From Halioglobus japonicus (GTDB taxonomy: Bacteria > Pseudomonadota > Gammaproteobacteria > Pseudomonadales > Halieaceae), in the NCBI GenBank assembly GCA_902705825.1, contig CACSIL010000050.1, positions 136,038 to 200,037 on the forward strand: a stretch of 64,000 bases of DNA, read 5' to 3'. A model generated the notes under the pieces. That model saw only the letters and a program-made list of their open reading frames with translations. It was not told the DNA's origin and did not search any database. Position 1 is the first letter of the stretch. Every line of letters starts with the position of its first letter. Of this stretch, positions 1 to 9,532 are shown one piece after another. Both the position numbers and the translations under genes were made by a program.

Positions 1-860
1 TGGAGGGGGTGAATGAACAGGGCTTAACATTCAGTCTGTTAGCATATCCGGCTACAGGTGGCCTGCACAAAGCGGCCAAAGCAACACAAGCGATACTGTC
101 TGCCAGTGATCTTGGGTCCTGGCTGCTCAGTCAGTTTTGTCGTGTGGCGCAGGTGAAGGAAGCCCTGGCAAAGCAAACAGTATCCGTGGTCAAGCTCGCT
201 ATGCTCGGTGGTGTGGAGTCACCGTTCCACTATGTTGTACACGATAGTGGGGGCGCATCCATTGTGATTGAGTTTTCTCGCGGAGAGGCAAAAGTGTATG
301 ACAATCCGGTCGGCGTAATGACGAACGGGCCGGAGTTTCCCTGGCACCTGACCAACCTCGACAATTACACATTCCTGAACAACCTCGATCAATCGCGGGC
401 GACGTTCGGCTCATACCAGGCGCATCAACCCGATGCGGGGATCGCCACCGCGAGTCTACCCAGCTCAAACACCTCGGTCGGTCGTTTTGTGCGCGCTGTC
501 TACTACGCGCAATTTGCCGAGCAGGCCAGTGATCCCGATGCAGCTGTGCAGACACTTGCGCACATAATGAACAATTTTGATCGACCACGGGGTATTACGG
601 TCGCCATCCCTGACAAGGAGGCCGGGCTAAATCTTGAGGCAATGAGTGCCGGCGAGCAGGAGAGCTCCACCGAGTACACCTCCTGGACCAGCATGTCAGA
701 TTTACAGCGCAAGCAATTCTATATTCGCGCTTATAACAGCTTAGGTTATGTTCAGTTTGATCTTCAGGTGCTGAGCGATATCCAGGAGCCTGTCATCCTG
801 CCTATGAGCCGGCTGACGGGGTTGGTGGGGAATCAAACGCAGCTGTTGCTGACTCAGTAA
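1..860 (+). CDS. Choloylglycine hydrolase / penicillin V acylase family protein (5' partial)
   Basis: This is the C-terminal part of a linear amide C-N hydrolase of the Ntn-hydrolase superfamily (bile salt hydrolase/penicillin V acylase family, PF02275). The reading frame is open to the left edge, and the first codons read E-G-V-N-E-Q-G-L, matching the family's internal D-G-x-N-E-x-G-L segment. The gene therefore starts outside the window, and the GTG at 9 is not a real start. Family motifs visible are NPVGVMTNGPEFPWHLTNL, the S/T-x-x-R-F-V-R-A arginine segment (NTSVGRFVRA) and a late YTSWTSMSDLQ strand. The N-terminal catalytic cysteine lies off the window and cannot be checked. Substrate is unknown; relatives in marine bacteria often cleave N-acyl amides such as acyl-homoserine lactones, but that is only family knowledge. 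Confidence 0.85.
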   Translation, partial: EGVNEQGLTFSLLAYPATGGLHKAAKATQAILSASDLGSWLLSQFCRVAQVKEALAKQTVSVVKLAMLGGVESPFHYVVHDSGGASIVIEFSRGEAKVYDNPVGVMTNGPEFPWHLTNLDNYTFLNNLDQSRATFGSYQAHQPDAGIATASLPSSNTSVGRFVRAVYYAQFAEQASDPDAAVQTLAHIMNNFDRPRGITVAIPDKEAGLNLEAMSAGEQESSTEYTSWTSMSDLQRKQFYIRAYNSLGYVQFDLQVLSDIQEPVILPMSRLTGLVGNQTQLLLTQ

Positions 861-895
861 CTCCTGCCCGCTTACAGTAAATGTCCTGCCGCCCG

Positions 896-2749
896 CTAAG
901 CCTCCAGTGCTGGATAGAATGGCAACAGCCATGATACGAGCAGCACGCTGGTAACCATCACGATAAGCGTTAACGGCAGCCCAATTCGCAGGAAATCGAT
1001 GAAGCGGTAGTTCCCGGCCGTCGCTACCAATTGATTGATGGGCGAAATGGGTGTCATAAATGTGCTCGATGCGGCCAGCGCAATAATCATCGCGAACGGG
1101 TAGGGTGAGGCCTCCAGTGCCTCGGCAACGGCCAGTGCGACAGGAATCATCAGCACCGCATTCGCAGTGCTGACAACAAACAGGCCCAGCAGTACCGTGG
1201 CAGCATACAAGGTCGCCAGTATGATGCGCGGGTCTGCACTTCCCACCAGGTTCACCAACTCCCGGGCGGCGATATCCACGCCACCGGTTCGATCCAGGGC
1301 CAGTGCGAAGGGCATCATGCCAACAATCATTATCAGGGTTTTCAGCTGAATGGACTGGTAGGCCTGCTCCAGGTTAATACAGCGAAAGAGCCCCATCATC
1401 AGGCAACCAATCAGAGCTGCGTGCACATTGGCTACGATGTCTGCCGCCATCAATACGATGACGACGAATAGTGTCAGTAACGCATACGGAGCGCGGTTCG
1501 CCTCCGGGAGAAACTCATCATATTCGCGCGGTAGATTGAGTACGATGAGGTCCTGAGTTTCGTTGCGCAGATTCCGAATTGTGTCCCATGATCCGGCGAG
1601 CAGTAGAGTATCTCCGGCTTTTAACTCCTCGCCTCGCACCCCGTGTGGTGGGTGGGCAGTAGCACCGCGTCGCATGCCGGCAACACTCAGTTTCTCATCG
1701 GTAAGCTGTTCCAGTTCTGCGGCCGAGCATCCGGCGAACCGGGAGTCGCTGGTGACGATAGCCTCAACCAGGCCCTCATTCTGGAAGCGATTGGCGAACC
1801 ACCGTCCCGTTTCTTCCAAAAGTTCTACGCCATATTGTAGGCACAGTGCTGCTATGTCCGTGTTGGCAGCATCCTGATCGAAATTGATCAGCAGTTTATC
1901 GCCGGCTTGAAGCTCCATCGACGATTTACGCGTCATCACTTTGCGAGCGCGCCCCTGGGCGCGGTCTACGAGAATAATTCTTGCGCCCACCTGGCTTGGT
2001 AGATCCAGCGTTTCCAGTGTTTTTCCCAGTAGCGGCGAATTGTGCTTTACGCGCAGTCCAAACTCGCGGTCGGCGAGTCCATAGTGGGCAATCCATTGTC
2101 CTAAATCGGGTCGTTTAGGGCCGGACTCCTCGGTCTTGTCGACCGGGTCCAGCCAGCGCTGTGCAATCATCATATAGAGCGTGCCAATGATCAGGATTGG
2201 CACCCCAAACGGTGTGAAAGAGAAGAAATCGAAACCCTCGTTGCCAAGGCGCACGACTTCGTAGTTAACGACCAGGTTGGGGGAGGTTGCGACTAGCGTC
2301 ATCATGCCGCTGATGAGTGCGGCGTAGGCCATGGGCATCATCAAACGACTGGCCGGTATACCGCGCCGATTGGATATTCGCAGTATCACAGGAATAAAAA
2401 TTGCGGCCACTCCGGTCGAACTCATCACGGAACCGAGCAGGGTCACGGCCAGCATGATTGTTACAAGCAATCGAGTGGTGGATACGCCACCATTGTTAAT
2501 TAGCCAATCACCTATGCCGCTGGCGACCCCGGTGCGTGCCAGAGCGTCGCCGATCACAAACATGGCGGCAATCAGTACAATATTCGGGTTGCCAAAGCCG
2601 GCCAGTGCTTCCTGTATCGTGATAACCCCGGTCATGGGGAGTGCAACCAGCATGAGCAATGCCACCGCGTCGACGCGGGGGCGATTGATTGCAAACATGA
2701 CTATCGCCGCCAAGAGCAGCAAAAGCACGCTCTGTAACTCGTTTACCAC
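896..2749 (-). CDS. SLC13/DASS-family permease with two RCK_C (TrkA-C) domains
   Basis: A 617-residue inner-membrane permease of the divalent anion:Na+ symporter (SLC13/CitT/ArsB-like) group. Hydrophobic helices occupy about residues 1-195 and 415-617. Between them is a cytosolic insert (about 210-400) with two TrkA-C-like repeats, each with an L-x-A-G-D-x-L-L core (ELQAGDKLLI and ELKAGDTLLL). The start is a GTG that overlaps the stop of the upstream outer-membrane-factor gene by 7 nt, so the two are probably translationally coupled. It is the last gene of a four-gene minus-strand operon with DUF3302, HlyD and NodT proteins. Its substrate is not evident; sulfate, dicarboxylates or another anion are possible. 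Its place in an efflux-type operon is unusual. Confidence 0.88.
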   Translation of the reverse strand: MVNELQSVLLLLLAAIVMFAINRPRVDAVALLMLVALPMTGVITIQEALAGFGNPNIVLIAAMFVIGDALARTGVASGIGDWLINNGGVSTTRLLVTIMLAVTLLGSVMSSTGVAAIFIPVILRISNRRGIPASRLMMPMAYAALISGMMTLVATSPNLVVNYEVVRLGNEGFDFFSFTPFGVPILIIGTLYMMIAQRWLDPVDKTEESGPKRPDLGQWIAHYGLADREFGLRVKHNSPLLGKTLETLDLPSQVGARIILVDRAQGRARKVMTRKSSMELQAGDKLLINFDQDAANTDIAALCLQYGVELLEETGRWFANRFQNEGLVEAIVTSDSRFAGCSAAELEQLTDEKLSVAGMRRGATAHPPHGVRGEELKAGDTLLLAGSWDTIRNLRNETQDLIVLNLPREYDEFLPEANRAPYALLTLFVVIVLMAADIVANVHAALIGCLMMGLFRCINLEQAYQSIQLKTLIMIVGMMPFALALDRTGGVDIAARELVNLVGSADPRIILATLYAATVLLGLFVVSTANAVLMIPVALAVAEALEASPYPFAMIIALAASSTFMTPISPINQLVATAGNYRFIDFLRIGLPLTLIVMVTSVLLVSWLLPFYPALEA

Positions 2750-4185
2750 CCACCACCTGCGGCTTTGTAGAGGGCGATCAACTCAAAATCAAGTTGTGCT
2801 TCGCTGGCGGCTAACTGTTCCTGCAGTTGGAACAGGTCGCGCTGCATGGTCATCACATTGTTGTAATCTGTCAGCCCGGTGTCGTACTGGACCATCGCCA
2901 GTCGCACACCTTCCTGGGTCGCCGTGGTGGCGCGTCGCAGTGCTGCCAGTCTTTCGTGTTCATTGTTATAGGCCACCAGAGCACTCTTTACCTCTGCCAG
3001 TGCATTCAACACCGATTTGCGGTACTCCAGCAGTCGTTGCTCGGTGAGTTCCTTCTGCAGTTCAATATTGCTGAGGACCCTGCCGCCGGCATAGAGGTTC
3101 CAGTTAACCGGCAGAGATACACCCCAAAAATCGCTGTTGCCACTGAACAGGTCATTGGTAGAGCGCGACTGCAAGCCAATAAAACCACTGAGCGTGAACT
3201 CCGGGTACAAGGCCGCTGTCGCCACGCCAATTTGTGCAGTCTGAGCTGCCAGGCGTCGTTCGGCGGCGCGCACATCCGGGCGTTGGCGTACGACGTCCAC
3301 CGGCAGGCCGAGCGTGATGCGCCCCGTTGGCCTGGGTATGGGTGTGGCAACAGCAAACTCTGTATCCAGCTTTCCGGCTTCCTCGCCAAGTAGTACTGCC
3401 AGGCGGTAAAGAGACTGGGTTCTAGCCGTTTCCAGATCCGGTAGTGCTGCCTGCGTCATGCTGAGGGTGGCCTCGGCTTGCACGACATCCAGTTGTGAGC
3501 TCAGTCCGGTGGCGTTGCGCTCTCTGGCTAACTCCAGTGCCTGCTTCTGGACGGCAATATTCTCGGTGGCATAGCGTATGCGCGCCTGAAACTCGCGCAC
3601 TTCTATATACGTTAGCGCGACCTCAGCAAACAGGGTAACCATGACATCACGCTCGGTTTCCAGTGTGCTTTCATATTCTGCCTGCGCTGATTCAATCGAG
3701 CGACGGATGCGCCCGAAGAGGTCAATCTCCCAGCTTGCGTCAAACCCCAGTTCATACAGGTTTTGCGCCTCGAAGCCGTTGTTCGGAGCGACCTGTGCCA
3801 GCCAGCCGTCATCACTCTGGCGGGTGCGCGATGTTTGGCCTGCGCCGTCCAGCACGGGCATGCGCTCGCCACGGGTGATGGCCAGACCCGCACGTGCGGC
3901 CCTTACCCGTGCTGCTGAGGTCTGTAGGCTCAGGTTGCCACTGCGTGCGCGTTCAATGAGTTGGTTTAATGCCGGATCGTTGAAAACTGTCCACCAGCTC
4001 TGCAGGGACGCCTCCGGCCCGTCGTTTACCTGCTCGACGATACGCATGTGCCAGGCGTCAGGTACTGTCAGTTCAGGCTCAACGTAGTCGGGTCCAACCG
4101 CTGCGCAGCCGGCCATTGCGAGCGCCGCGCAAGCCGTCAGGCAGCGGCGCCGAAAAGTCGAAAAAGATGTGAGCGTTGACGGCAT
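2743..4185 (-). CDS. NodT-family outer membrane factor lipoprotein (efflux OMF)
   Basis: A 480-residue TolC-like outer membrane channel of the NodT/RND-OMF lipoprotein class. The N-terminus has a signal peptide ending in a lipobox (ALAMAGC, Cys about residue 26), followed by the diagnostic A-V-G-P-D-Y-x-x-P motif. Two OEP repeats follow, with the typical S-W-W-x-x-F-N-D-P-x-L-N segment and a second-repeat LPVDVVRQRPDVRAAERRLA. It should form the outer membrane exit duct with the HlyD-like adaptor directly upstream; the spacing is 3 nt after that gene's stop. Its own stop overlaps the start of the SLC13 permease. No RND, MFS or ABC pump gene is present in this operon. Confidence 0.92.
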   Translation of the reverse strand: MPSTLTSFSTFRRRCLTACAALAMAGCAAVGPDYVEPELTVPDAWHMRIVEQVNDGPEASLQSWWTVFNDPALNQLIERARSGNLSLQTSAARVRAARAGLAITRGERMPVLDGAGQTSRTRQSDDGWLAQVAPNNGFEAQNLYELGFDASWEIDLFGRIRRSIESAQAEYESTLETERDVMVTLFAEVALTYIEVREFQARIRYATENIAVQKQALELARERNATGLSSQLDVVQAEATLSMTQAALPDLETARTQSLYRLAVLLGEEAGKLDTEFAVATPIPRPTGRITLGLPVDVVRQRPDVRAAERRLAAQTAQIGVATAALYPEFTLSGFIGLQSRSTNDLFSGNSDFWGVSLPVNWNLYAGGRVLSNIELQKELTEQRLLEYRKSVLNALAEVKSALVAYNNEHERLAALRRATTATQEGVRLAMVQYDTGLTDYNNVMTMQRDLFQLQEQLAASEAQLDFELIALYKAAGGGW

Positions 4186-4188
4186 TAC

Positions 4189-5319
4189 CTAGAACGGATT
4201 GAACAGGTAGTTCAGGAAGCTTTCTGATTGAATCTCTATCTGGCGCAGCAACTTGAGGAAGTCTGCACAGTCTTCACTGTACATAGCCACGATCGCCCGC
4301 GCGCCAAAACGCAGCGGATATTTGGGGTCGTTCTCTGTCATTCGCAGGCGTACAAAGAACTCCATGCCCGGGTGAACTTGTTGTTCCGGTGGCAGTACGC
4401 CGCTGGGTATACCCTGGGCATTGCCATTGGCCCACACCACACTGACGACCTCCGCGTCGAAAACCTTGCCGGGATACATGGCAAACGCCACTTCTGCCTT
4501 ATCTCCAGGTGCGAGCCGCTGCACGCCATTCTGCAGCGTTTTGGCGACAATCCAATGTTCTTCGGTGCTGATGAAGCTCATGATTGGCGTCTTCAGCCTG
4601 ATGTAGCTACCGGGGTGTATCTGCAAATTGGAGACGTAGCCATCCGTGGGCGCCACTACCGTGGTGTTGGCCAACTCATAGCGGGCCTGATTGAGCTCAG
4701 CCAGTACAGAGGCGACGGCAGTGGGCATATTATCGACATTGGAATCCAGCGCGAGCTGTGCCGCTTGCTGCGAGGCCCGCGCCGCTACCGCCTCGGCTTC
4801 GAGGCTGGCGACCTTCTGGCCGACACTCTCAAGGCGGTACCGGGACGCGGCACCTTGCCCGGCCGCGGCCGCAATCTGTTCATACATGACTTTTTCTATT
4901 TCCAGATCGGCCTCGACCTTGCGCAACTCGGCATCAGCCCGAGCCAGGCGTTGGGCCAACTCGGCTACTTCGGTGTCTGCTGCTGCCAACGCAGCCACGT
5001 ATTGATCCACTTTGTACTGTTTATCGGTAGGGTCCATCTGGAACAATGGATCGCCCTTGCGAATGGGTACATTGGGCTTGGCATAGACGTTCTCGACACG
5101 TCCACCCCATTCCGGCGCCATCTGCACCACGTACGTCTGTACAAAGGCACTCTTGCTGTAGGGGGCAAACTGGCCGAGTGCCAGTACTTCCGTCAACAGC
5201 GCTCCAATCCAGATTCCGAAAACCACGAATTTCCAGAACAGGTTGAAACGCAGCAGTTTGTAGTCGAAAAAAACCAGCCTTACGAGGAAAAAATAGGCAA
5301 TTGATATCAGTAATTCCAT
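4189..5319 (-). CDS. HlyD-family membrane fusion protein (YiaV/YibH-like)
   Basis: A 376-residue periplasmic adaptor. It begins with two N-terminal hydrophobic segments (about 1-20 and 28-48), then a lipoyl half-motif (APEWGGRVENVYAKPN), a long alpha-helical hairpin rich in Ala/Glu (about 85-190), the second lipoyl half (VVAPTDGYVSNLQIHPGSYI) and a beta-barrel region. The two-helix N-terminus and the partner DUF3302 gene immediately upstream match the E. coli yiaV-yiaW arrangement. It should bridge an inner membrane component to the NodT outer membrane factor encoded 3 nt downstream. Which inner membrane transporter it serves is unknown; the SLC13 permease is the only candidate in the operon. 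Confidence 0.9.
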   Translation of the reverse strand: MELLISIAYFFLVRLVFFDYKLLRFNLFWKFVVFGIWIGALLTEVLALGQFAPYSKSAFVQTYVVQMAPEWGGRVENVYAKPNVPIRKGDPLFQMDPTDKQYKVDQYVAALAAADTEVAELAQRLARADAELRKVEADLEIEKVMYEQIAAAAGQGAASRYRLESVGQKVASLEAEAVAARASQQAAQLALDSNVDNMPTAVASVLAELNQARYELANTTVVAPTDGYVSNLQIHPGSYIRLKTPIMSFISTEEHWIVAKTLQNGVQRLAPGDKAEVAFAMYPGKVFDAEVVSVVWANGNAQGIPSGVLPPEQQVHPGMEFFVRLRMTENDPKYPLRFGARAIVAMYSEDCADFLKLLRQIEIQSESFLNYLFNPF

Positions 5320-5322
5320 GAC

Positions 5323-5625
5323 TTAACGCTCGCCCTCATCCGGCGCCGCAGAAGGTTCTTCATCATCTGTCGGAGGTTTCTTATCGGAGGGTGTCTCGTA
5401 AAGGTTGCCAATAATCGCACCGGAGTATGACCAGACCAACGCCAGCATCCACAGCGGGAATATTAGTAAGCCCATCAGAGAGGTAACTTCTATCGCTTCT
5501 TTCTGTGGATGGCCGCGTTGCTCTGCGACTTTTCCGGGGTAGGTGTGAATCTTGATAATCCCCAGGATGATAGTGATCACTGAAAAGAAAATCAGGAAAA
5601 TCGAAATGACGGCGATCTTATCCAT
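5323..5625 (-). CDS. DUF3302 small inner membrane protein (YiaW-like)
   Basis: A 100-residue protein with two predicted transmembrane helices (about 5-25 and 45-70). A polar, acidic, proline-rich tail ends in D-E-E-P-S-A-A-P-D-E-G-E-R. The T-Y-P-G-K-V-A-x-x-R-x-H-P-Q-x-x-A-I segment is characteristic of DUF3302/YiaW. It is the first gene of the minus-strand operon and ends 3 nt before the HlyD-family adaptor. In E. coli the same pair (yiaW-yiaV) occurs together, so the two probably act in one membrane complex. Function is not established. Confidence 0.85.
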   Translation of the reverse strand: MDKIAVISIFLIFFSVITIILGIIKIHTYPGKVAEQRGHPQKEAIEVTSLMGLLIFPLWMLALVWSYSGAIIGNLYETPSDKKPPTDDEEPSAAPDEGER

Positions 5626-5739
5626 TGTGGGGAAGGTCGAATATGGGCGGTCGATAAAGATACCACGGGCATGAATAGGGGGACAACCAAATATAGGCAG
5701 GTTTACCGTATAGCCACTGACTTCGGCTTGATCTCAAGG

Positions 5740-5769
5740 CCTCCAGCCCGACATTGATCAGGCTGGAGG
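5740..5769. terminator. Inverted repeat, possible terminator after poxB
   Basis: A perfect 9-bp inverted repeat (CCTCCAGCC / GGCTGGAGG) with a 12-nt loop, about 35 bp beyond the poxB stop on the minus strand. No clear T tract follows on either strand, so intrinsic termination is plausible but unproven. The surrounding 5626-5802 gap holds nothing else recognisable. Confidence 0.4.
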
Positions 5770-5802
5770 ATTCGCTGTAGGCCTGGTGTGGATGGGGATT
5801 GT

Positions 5803-7530
5803 TTAACCCTTGCGCAGGTTGGTTTTGGCAAGCTCCAATACTTCATCTCCGCGCCCGCTCATGATCGCCTTGAGCATAAAGAGGCTGAACCCCTTGGCCT
5901 GCTCCAATTGAATCCTCGGCGGCATCGACAGTTCCTGTGTGGCGGTGGTGACATCGAGGATGACCGGCCCGTCATGGGCGAGCATGTCCTTTACTGCGTC
6001 TTCCAACTTATCGGGGTCTTCAACACGGATGCCGCGAATGCCAATCGCTTCGGCCATCATCGCAAAATTGGGGTTTTCGAGATTGGTATTCTCGTCGATA
6101 TAACCGGCCGCCTTCATTTCCATCGCGACAAAGCCGAGTACACCGTTGTTGAACACCACGAGTTTTACTGGCAGCTCGAGTTGTTTGAGTGACAGCACAT
6201 CGCCCATCAACATGGTAAAGCCGCCATCGCCTGACATTGAAATTACCTGTCTGTCTGGAAACGATGCCTGCGCACCCAACGCCTGCGGCATGGCATTGGC
6301 CATGGAGCCGTGATTAAACGAGCCGAGTAGACGGCGCTTGCCGTTCATTTTGAGGTAGCGTGCCGCCCAGACGGTGGGCGTGCCAACATCGGCGGTGAAG
6401 ATTGCATCCTCCGCTGCATGCTCGCTGAGCAACCTCGTCAGATGTTGGGGGTGGATGCGGGGCTCGCCCGGTTTCGGGTGGGAGAGCGCATCCAGACCTT
6501 TGCGTGCACCGTTGTAGTGATTTTTTGCGTTTTCCAGAAACGTGCGGTCCTGCTTGCGCTGTAATAGCGGCTGAACGGCTGCAATGGCGGAACGCAAATC
6601 ACCTACCAGACCGAGATCGACATGCCTGCGGCGGCCGATTGCCTCAGGGTTGATGTCGATTTGAATGACTTTGGCTTTTTCCGGGTAGAAAGGACGGTAG
6701 GGAAAATCGGTGCCCAGCATCACGAGCGTGTCGCAGTTTTCCATCGCATGATACCCCGACGAAAAGCCGATCAGCCCGGTCATTCCGACGTCGAAGGGAT
6801 TGTCCCACTCGATATGCTCCTTGCCGCGCAGTGCATGCACAATAGGTGCCGCCAACGTGTCTGCCAGTGCAACGACCTCGTCATGCGCGCCGGCAGTGCC
6901 ACTGCCGCAAAGCAGTGTGACAGCCTCGGAGTTGTTCAATATGTCGGCAAGTTGTTTGATATCTGCTGCGGCGAAGGTATTGCCAGCGGGCGCTGCTAAA
7001 CGGATAGGGGCGGGGACTTCGGGTACGGTTTGTAACGATACATCACCAGGCAGAACGATGACCGCCACGCCGCGCCGGCTGATTGCAGTGCGAATGGCTG
7101 TTTCCAGTACGCGGGGAAACTGCGCCGGGTTGGTGACCAGTTCCACGTAGTGGCTGCATTCACGGAACAACTCCTGCGGGTGAGTCTCCTGAAAATAGTG
7201 CAGCCCGATCTCGGAGGAGGGGATATGTGAGGCAATTGCCAATACCGGCACATGATTGCGCTGGCAATCATACAGTCCGTTAATCAGGTGCAGATTCCCC
7301 GGCCCGCAACTGCCCGCACAGACAGCAAGGCTGCCTGTTATCGCGGCCTCACCGCCGGCAGCAAAAGCACCCACTTCCTCGTGGCGAACATGCATCCACT
7401 GGATTTTTTTCGACCGATGGAGGCTGTCATTGATGCCGTTCAGGCTGTCGCCCGTAACCCCCCAAATCCGCTTTACGCCGATCTGTGAGAGTGTTTCTGT
7501 GAGGTAGTCAGCACAACTGATTTTAGACAT
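5803..7530 (-). CDS. poxB: Pyruvate dehydrogenase (quinone), PoxB-type ThDP enzyme
   Basis: A 575-residue thiamine-diphosphate/FAD enzyme that oxidises pyruvate to acetate and CO2 and passes electrons to the quinone pool at the inner membrane. The N-terminal PYR domain carries the catalytic Glu in [16 protein letters not shown], followed by a central FAD-binding domain. The C-terminal ThDP motif starts at [11 protein letters not shown] and ends in N-N-G-V-L-G-F. The C-terminus ([19 protein letters not shown]) is nearly that of E. coli PoxB, including the membrane-activated tail region. The start is placed at the ATG preceded by AAGGAAA; an upstream in-frame start would run into the DUF2721 gene. 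It may be co-transcribed with the DUF2721 gene 17 nt upstream. Confidence 0.93.
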   Translation of the reverse strand: MSKISCADYLTETLSQIGVKRIWGVTGDSLNGINDSLHRSKKIQWMHVRHEEVGAFAAGGEAAITGSLAVCAGSCGPGNLHLINGLYDCQRNHVPVLAIASHIPSSEIGLHYFQETHPQELFRECSHYVELVTNPAQFPRVLETAIRTAISRRGVAVIVLPGDVSLQTVPEVPAPIRLAAPAGNTFAAADIKQLADILNNSEAVTLLCGSGTAGAHDEVVALADTLAAPIVHALRGKEHIEWDNPFDVGMTGLIGFSSGYHAMENCDTLVMLGTDFPYRPFYPEKAKVIQIDINPEAIGRRRHVDLGLVGDLRSAIAAVQPLLQRKQDRTFLENAKNHYNGARKGLDALSHPKPGEPRIHPQHLTRLLSEHAAEDAIFTADVGTPTVWAARYLKMNGKRRLLGSFNHGSMANAMPQALGAQASFPDRQVISMSGDGGFTMLMGDVLSLKQLELPVKLVVFNNGVLGFVAMEMKAAGYIDENTNLENPNFAMMAEAIGIRGIRVEDPDKLEDAVKDMLAHDGPVILDVTTATQELSMPPRIQLEQAKGFSLFMLKAIMSGRGDEVLELAKTNLRKG

Positions 7531-7547
7531 TGCGGTTTCCTTGATGG

Positions 7548-7994
7548 TTACTCTACGTCCAGCATTTCGCCCCACTCACGCAGTGATCGGGTTGCCAGTA
7601 AGGTCTCTTTGATGAATAGCACCAGCGCAAATATCAGAGACGCCATAGAGACCACGAACAAGGTTACCACGCCGCCTCCGATATCCGCTTCCCAGTAGCT
7701 GCCGACGAATAAAGTCATGATCGTCAGGCACACCAGCAGTCCGGAAAACGTGCAAAAGCCTATGGACCAGCTATTCAGCCGGATGCGTTCGCGCAGTGCT
7801 AGCAGTTCCTGATCGATGCGCTCCAGTAGCGCTGGGTCCTTGAGTATCAGGCGGCGGCGTTCCACGACCCTTGAGCGATCGATAATGCGCCCCAGACGGC
7901 CAGACATAACATTCAGGAATGCCGCCACACCCATGAGCAAAAAAACAGGTGCAACCGCCAGCTGAATTATGTGTGATAAGTCAGAGAGGCTCAT
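7548..7994 (-). CDS. DUF2721 membrane protein
   Basis: A 148-residue integral membrane protein of the DUF2721 family. It has an N-terminal helix (about 8-28), a charged cytosolic stretch with the family's G-R-L-x-R-I-I-D-R-x-R sequence, and two further helices (about 76-97 and 105-128). Function is unknown. It lies between the cytochrome oxidase operon (69 nt downstream of subunit III) and poxB, on the same strand as both. A role in the respiratory membrane is possible from context only. Confidence 0.85.
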   Translation of the reverse strand: MSLSDLSHIIQLAVAPVFLLMGVAAFLNVMSGRLGRIIDRSRVVERRRLILKDPALLERIDQELLALRERIRLNSWSIGFCTFSGLLVCLTIMTLFVGSYWEADIGGGVVTLFVVSMASLIFALVLFIKETLLATRSLREWGEMLDVE

Positions 7995-8063
7995 AGCGCA
8001 TCCTGCAGCGTATATCGATCGATGGGGCGGCGTTGAGGCCTCCCATAAGTCCTATGCGAAGGA

Positions 8064-8945
8064 TCAGAGCCAATAGACGAACACAAACAACAATACCCAG
8101 ACGACGTCGACAAAGTGCCAGTACCAAGCGACTCCCTCGAGTGCAAAATGGTCGCCCGGGCGGCTGAAGTGCCCCTTGAGTGCGCGGCCCAGCATGGTGG
8201 TGATCATAATGACACCCACCAATACGTGGAAGCCGTGAAAGCCCGTCAACAGATAGAACACGCTGCCGTAAATGCCGGCGTTGAGCGTGACATTGTTGCG
8301 TTCGTAGTCGTCGATGTACTCGTGTGCCTGCAGGCCGAGAAAGGATGCGCCCAGCAGGATGGTAATGATCAGGCCCACCTTGACGGATGCGCTGTGTCCC
8401 TGGGCCATCGCCCGGTGCGCAAAGGTCAGGGTAAAACTACTGGTCAACAGCAGCAATGTGTTGACCAGCGGTATGCCCCAGGGGCTGCCGAGATTCGTTG
8501 CGCCCAGGAATCTGCCGTTGTCCGGGTTGGTGAGCAGGGGCCATTGTGCGGTGAAATCCGGCCATAGCATTACGCTGGTGATCGGGTGAACCTCGCCACC
8601 CAGCATGGGTATGCCCCACAATCGGATGAAAAAATATCCGCCGAAAAAGCCGGCGAAAAATACGATCTCGGAGAGGATTAGCAGCTTCATCCCGGAGCGG
8701 AAGGAGCGCCCCACCTGCTCATTGTAAACACCGGACAAGTTCTCGCTGATAACCGTACCGAACCAGCCGAACAACACCACAATCAGCAGTGCCACACCAC
8801 ACAGCCAGACCCAGGGGCCACTGGGTAGTTCGTGCAGCCAGCGGCCGATACCTGCAAAAAAAGTAAACAGCGCTATGCAGCAGAGTATTGGCCAGTGCGA
8901 TGGGGCGGGTATGTAGTATTTGTCAGTGCGCGTGGGCTCGCTCAC
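8064..8945 (-). CDS. ctaE: Cytochrome c oxidase subunit III
   Basis: A 293-residue seven-helix subunit III of the aa3/caa3 heme-copper oxidase. Recognisable elements are Y-Y-x-P-x-x-S-x-W-P near the N-terminus, the F-F-A-G-F-F-G-G-Y-F helix and the late TGFHGFHVLVGVIM motif. The protein ends in a W-Y-W-H-F-V-D-V-V-W helix pair. The start is a GTG overlapping the Cox11 stop (GTGA), which shows tight translational coupling in the oxidase operon. It stabilises the catalytic subunit I. Confidence 0.97.
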   Translation of the reverse strand: MSEPTRTDKYYIPAPSHWPILCCIALFTFFAGIGRWLHELPSGPWVWLCGVALLIVVLFGWFGTVISENLSGVYNEQVGRSFRSGMKLLILSEIVFFAGFFGGYFFIRLWGIPMLGGEVHPITSVMLWPDFTAQWPLLTNPDNGRFLGATNLGSPWGIPLVNTLLLLTSSFTLTFAHRAMAQGHSASVKVGLIITILLGASFLGLQAHEYIDDYERNNVTLNAGIYGSVFYLLTGFHGFHVLVGVIMITTMLGRALKGHFSRPGDHFALEGVAWYWHFVDVVWVLLFVFVYWL

Positions 8946-9529
8946 GTGCGGCCTCCTCGAGTGCTTTTATCTGCCTCTGTGCGTGGTTGCACTGAAGCTG
9001 TTTCCTGTTTCAGTTCGAACAGGGAATAGGACAGAGTAAGAGTGGCATATTTTTCTGGAAGTGCCGAGTCAATCAGGAATACAACGGGCATTTTGATGGA
9101 CTCGCCGGGCTCCAGAGTCTGCTGCTCAAAACAAAAGCACTGTGTTTTGATCAGGTAATCGGTTCCCTGCACCGGAGTGATGCTGGGTATTGCCTGTACA
9201 GTCATAGTCTTTTGAGTATTGTTTCTGGCGTAGAAATTCACCATATACGTCTCACTGGTGGTAACTTCCAAACTCTTGACGAGTGGGTAGAAGCTCCAGT
9301 CCAGTTGCTCTGTATTGGTGGTGATAAATTCAATCGCCAATTTATGCGGTGTGATGGTTGTGCTGGTCTGCGAAGACTTTGCCTCACGGATCTTTCCGAT
9401 ACCTAGGGCATCGCACATCAGGTCGTATAGCGGTACCAGAGCAAAAGAAAACCCGAACATCAACACGGTGCCTGCTACCAGCTTGATCAGCAAGGGCCGC
9501 CTGGCGGGTCTGTCTGACGCAGTGTTCAT
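8942..9529 (-). CDS. ctaG: Cytochrome c oxidase assembly protein Cox11/CtaG
   Basis: A 195-residue copper chaperone anchored by one N-terminal helix (about 15-35). It delivers copper to the CuB site of subunit I. The signature copper-binding Q-C-F-C-F-E-Q-Q motif is present, after the conserved ALVPLYDLMCDALG and PFYPL-like segments. It starts 3 nt after the subunit I stop and overlaps the subunit III start by 4 nt, the usual position between coxA and coxC in gammaproteobacteria. Confidence 0.96.
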   Translation of the reverse strand: MNTASDRPARRPLLIKLVAGTVLMFGFSFALVPLYDLMCDALGIGKIREAKSSQTSTTITPHKLAIEFITTNTEQLDWSFYPLVKSLEVTTSETYMVNFYARNNTQKTMTVQAIPSITPVQGTDYLIKTQCFCFEQQTLEPGESIKMPVVFLIDSALPEKYATLTLSYSLFELKQETASVQPRTEADKSTRGGRT

Positions 9530-9532
9530 CGG

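Noticed and set aside
4228-5304. 358-codon open frame opposite the HlyD-family gene
   Set aside because: Antisense to a well-supported membrane fusion protein; no motif or ribosome binding site.
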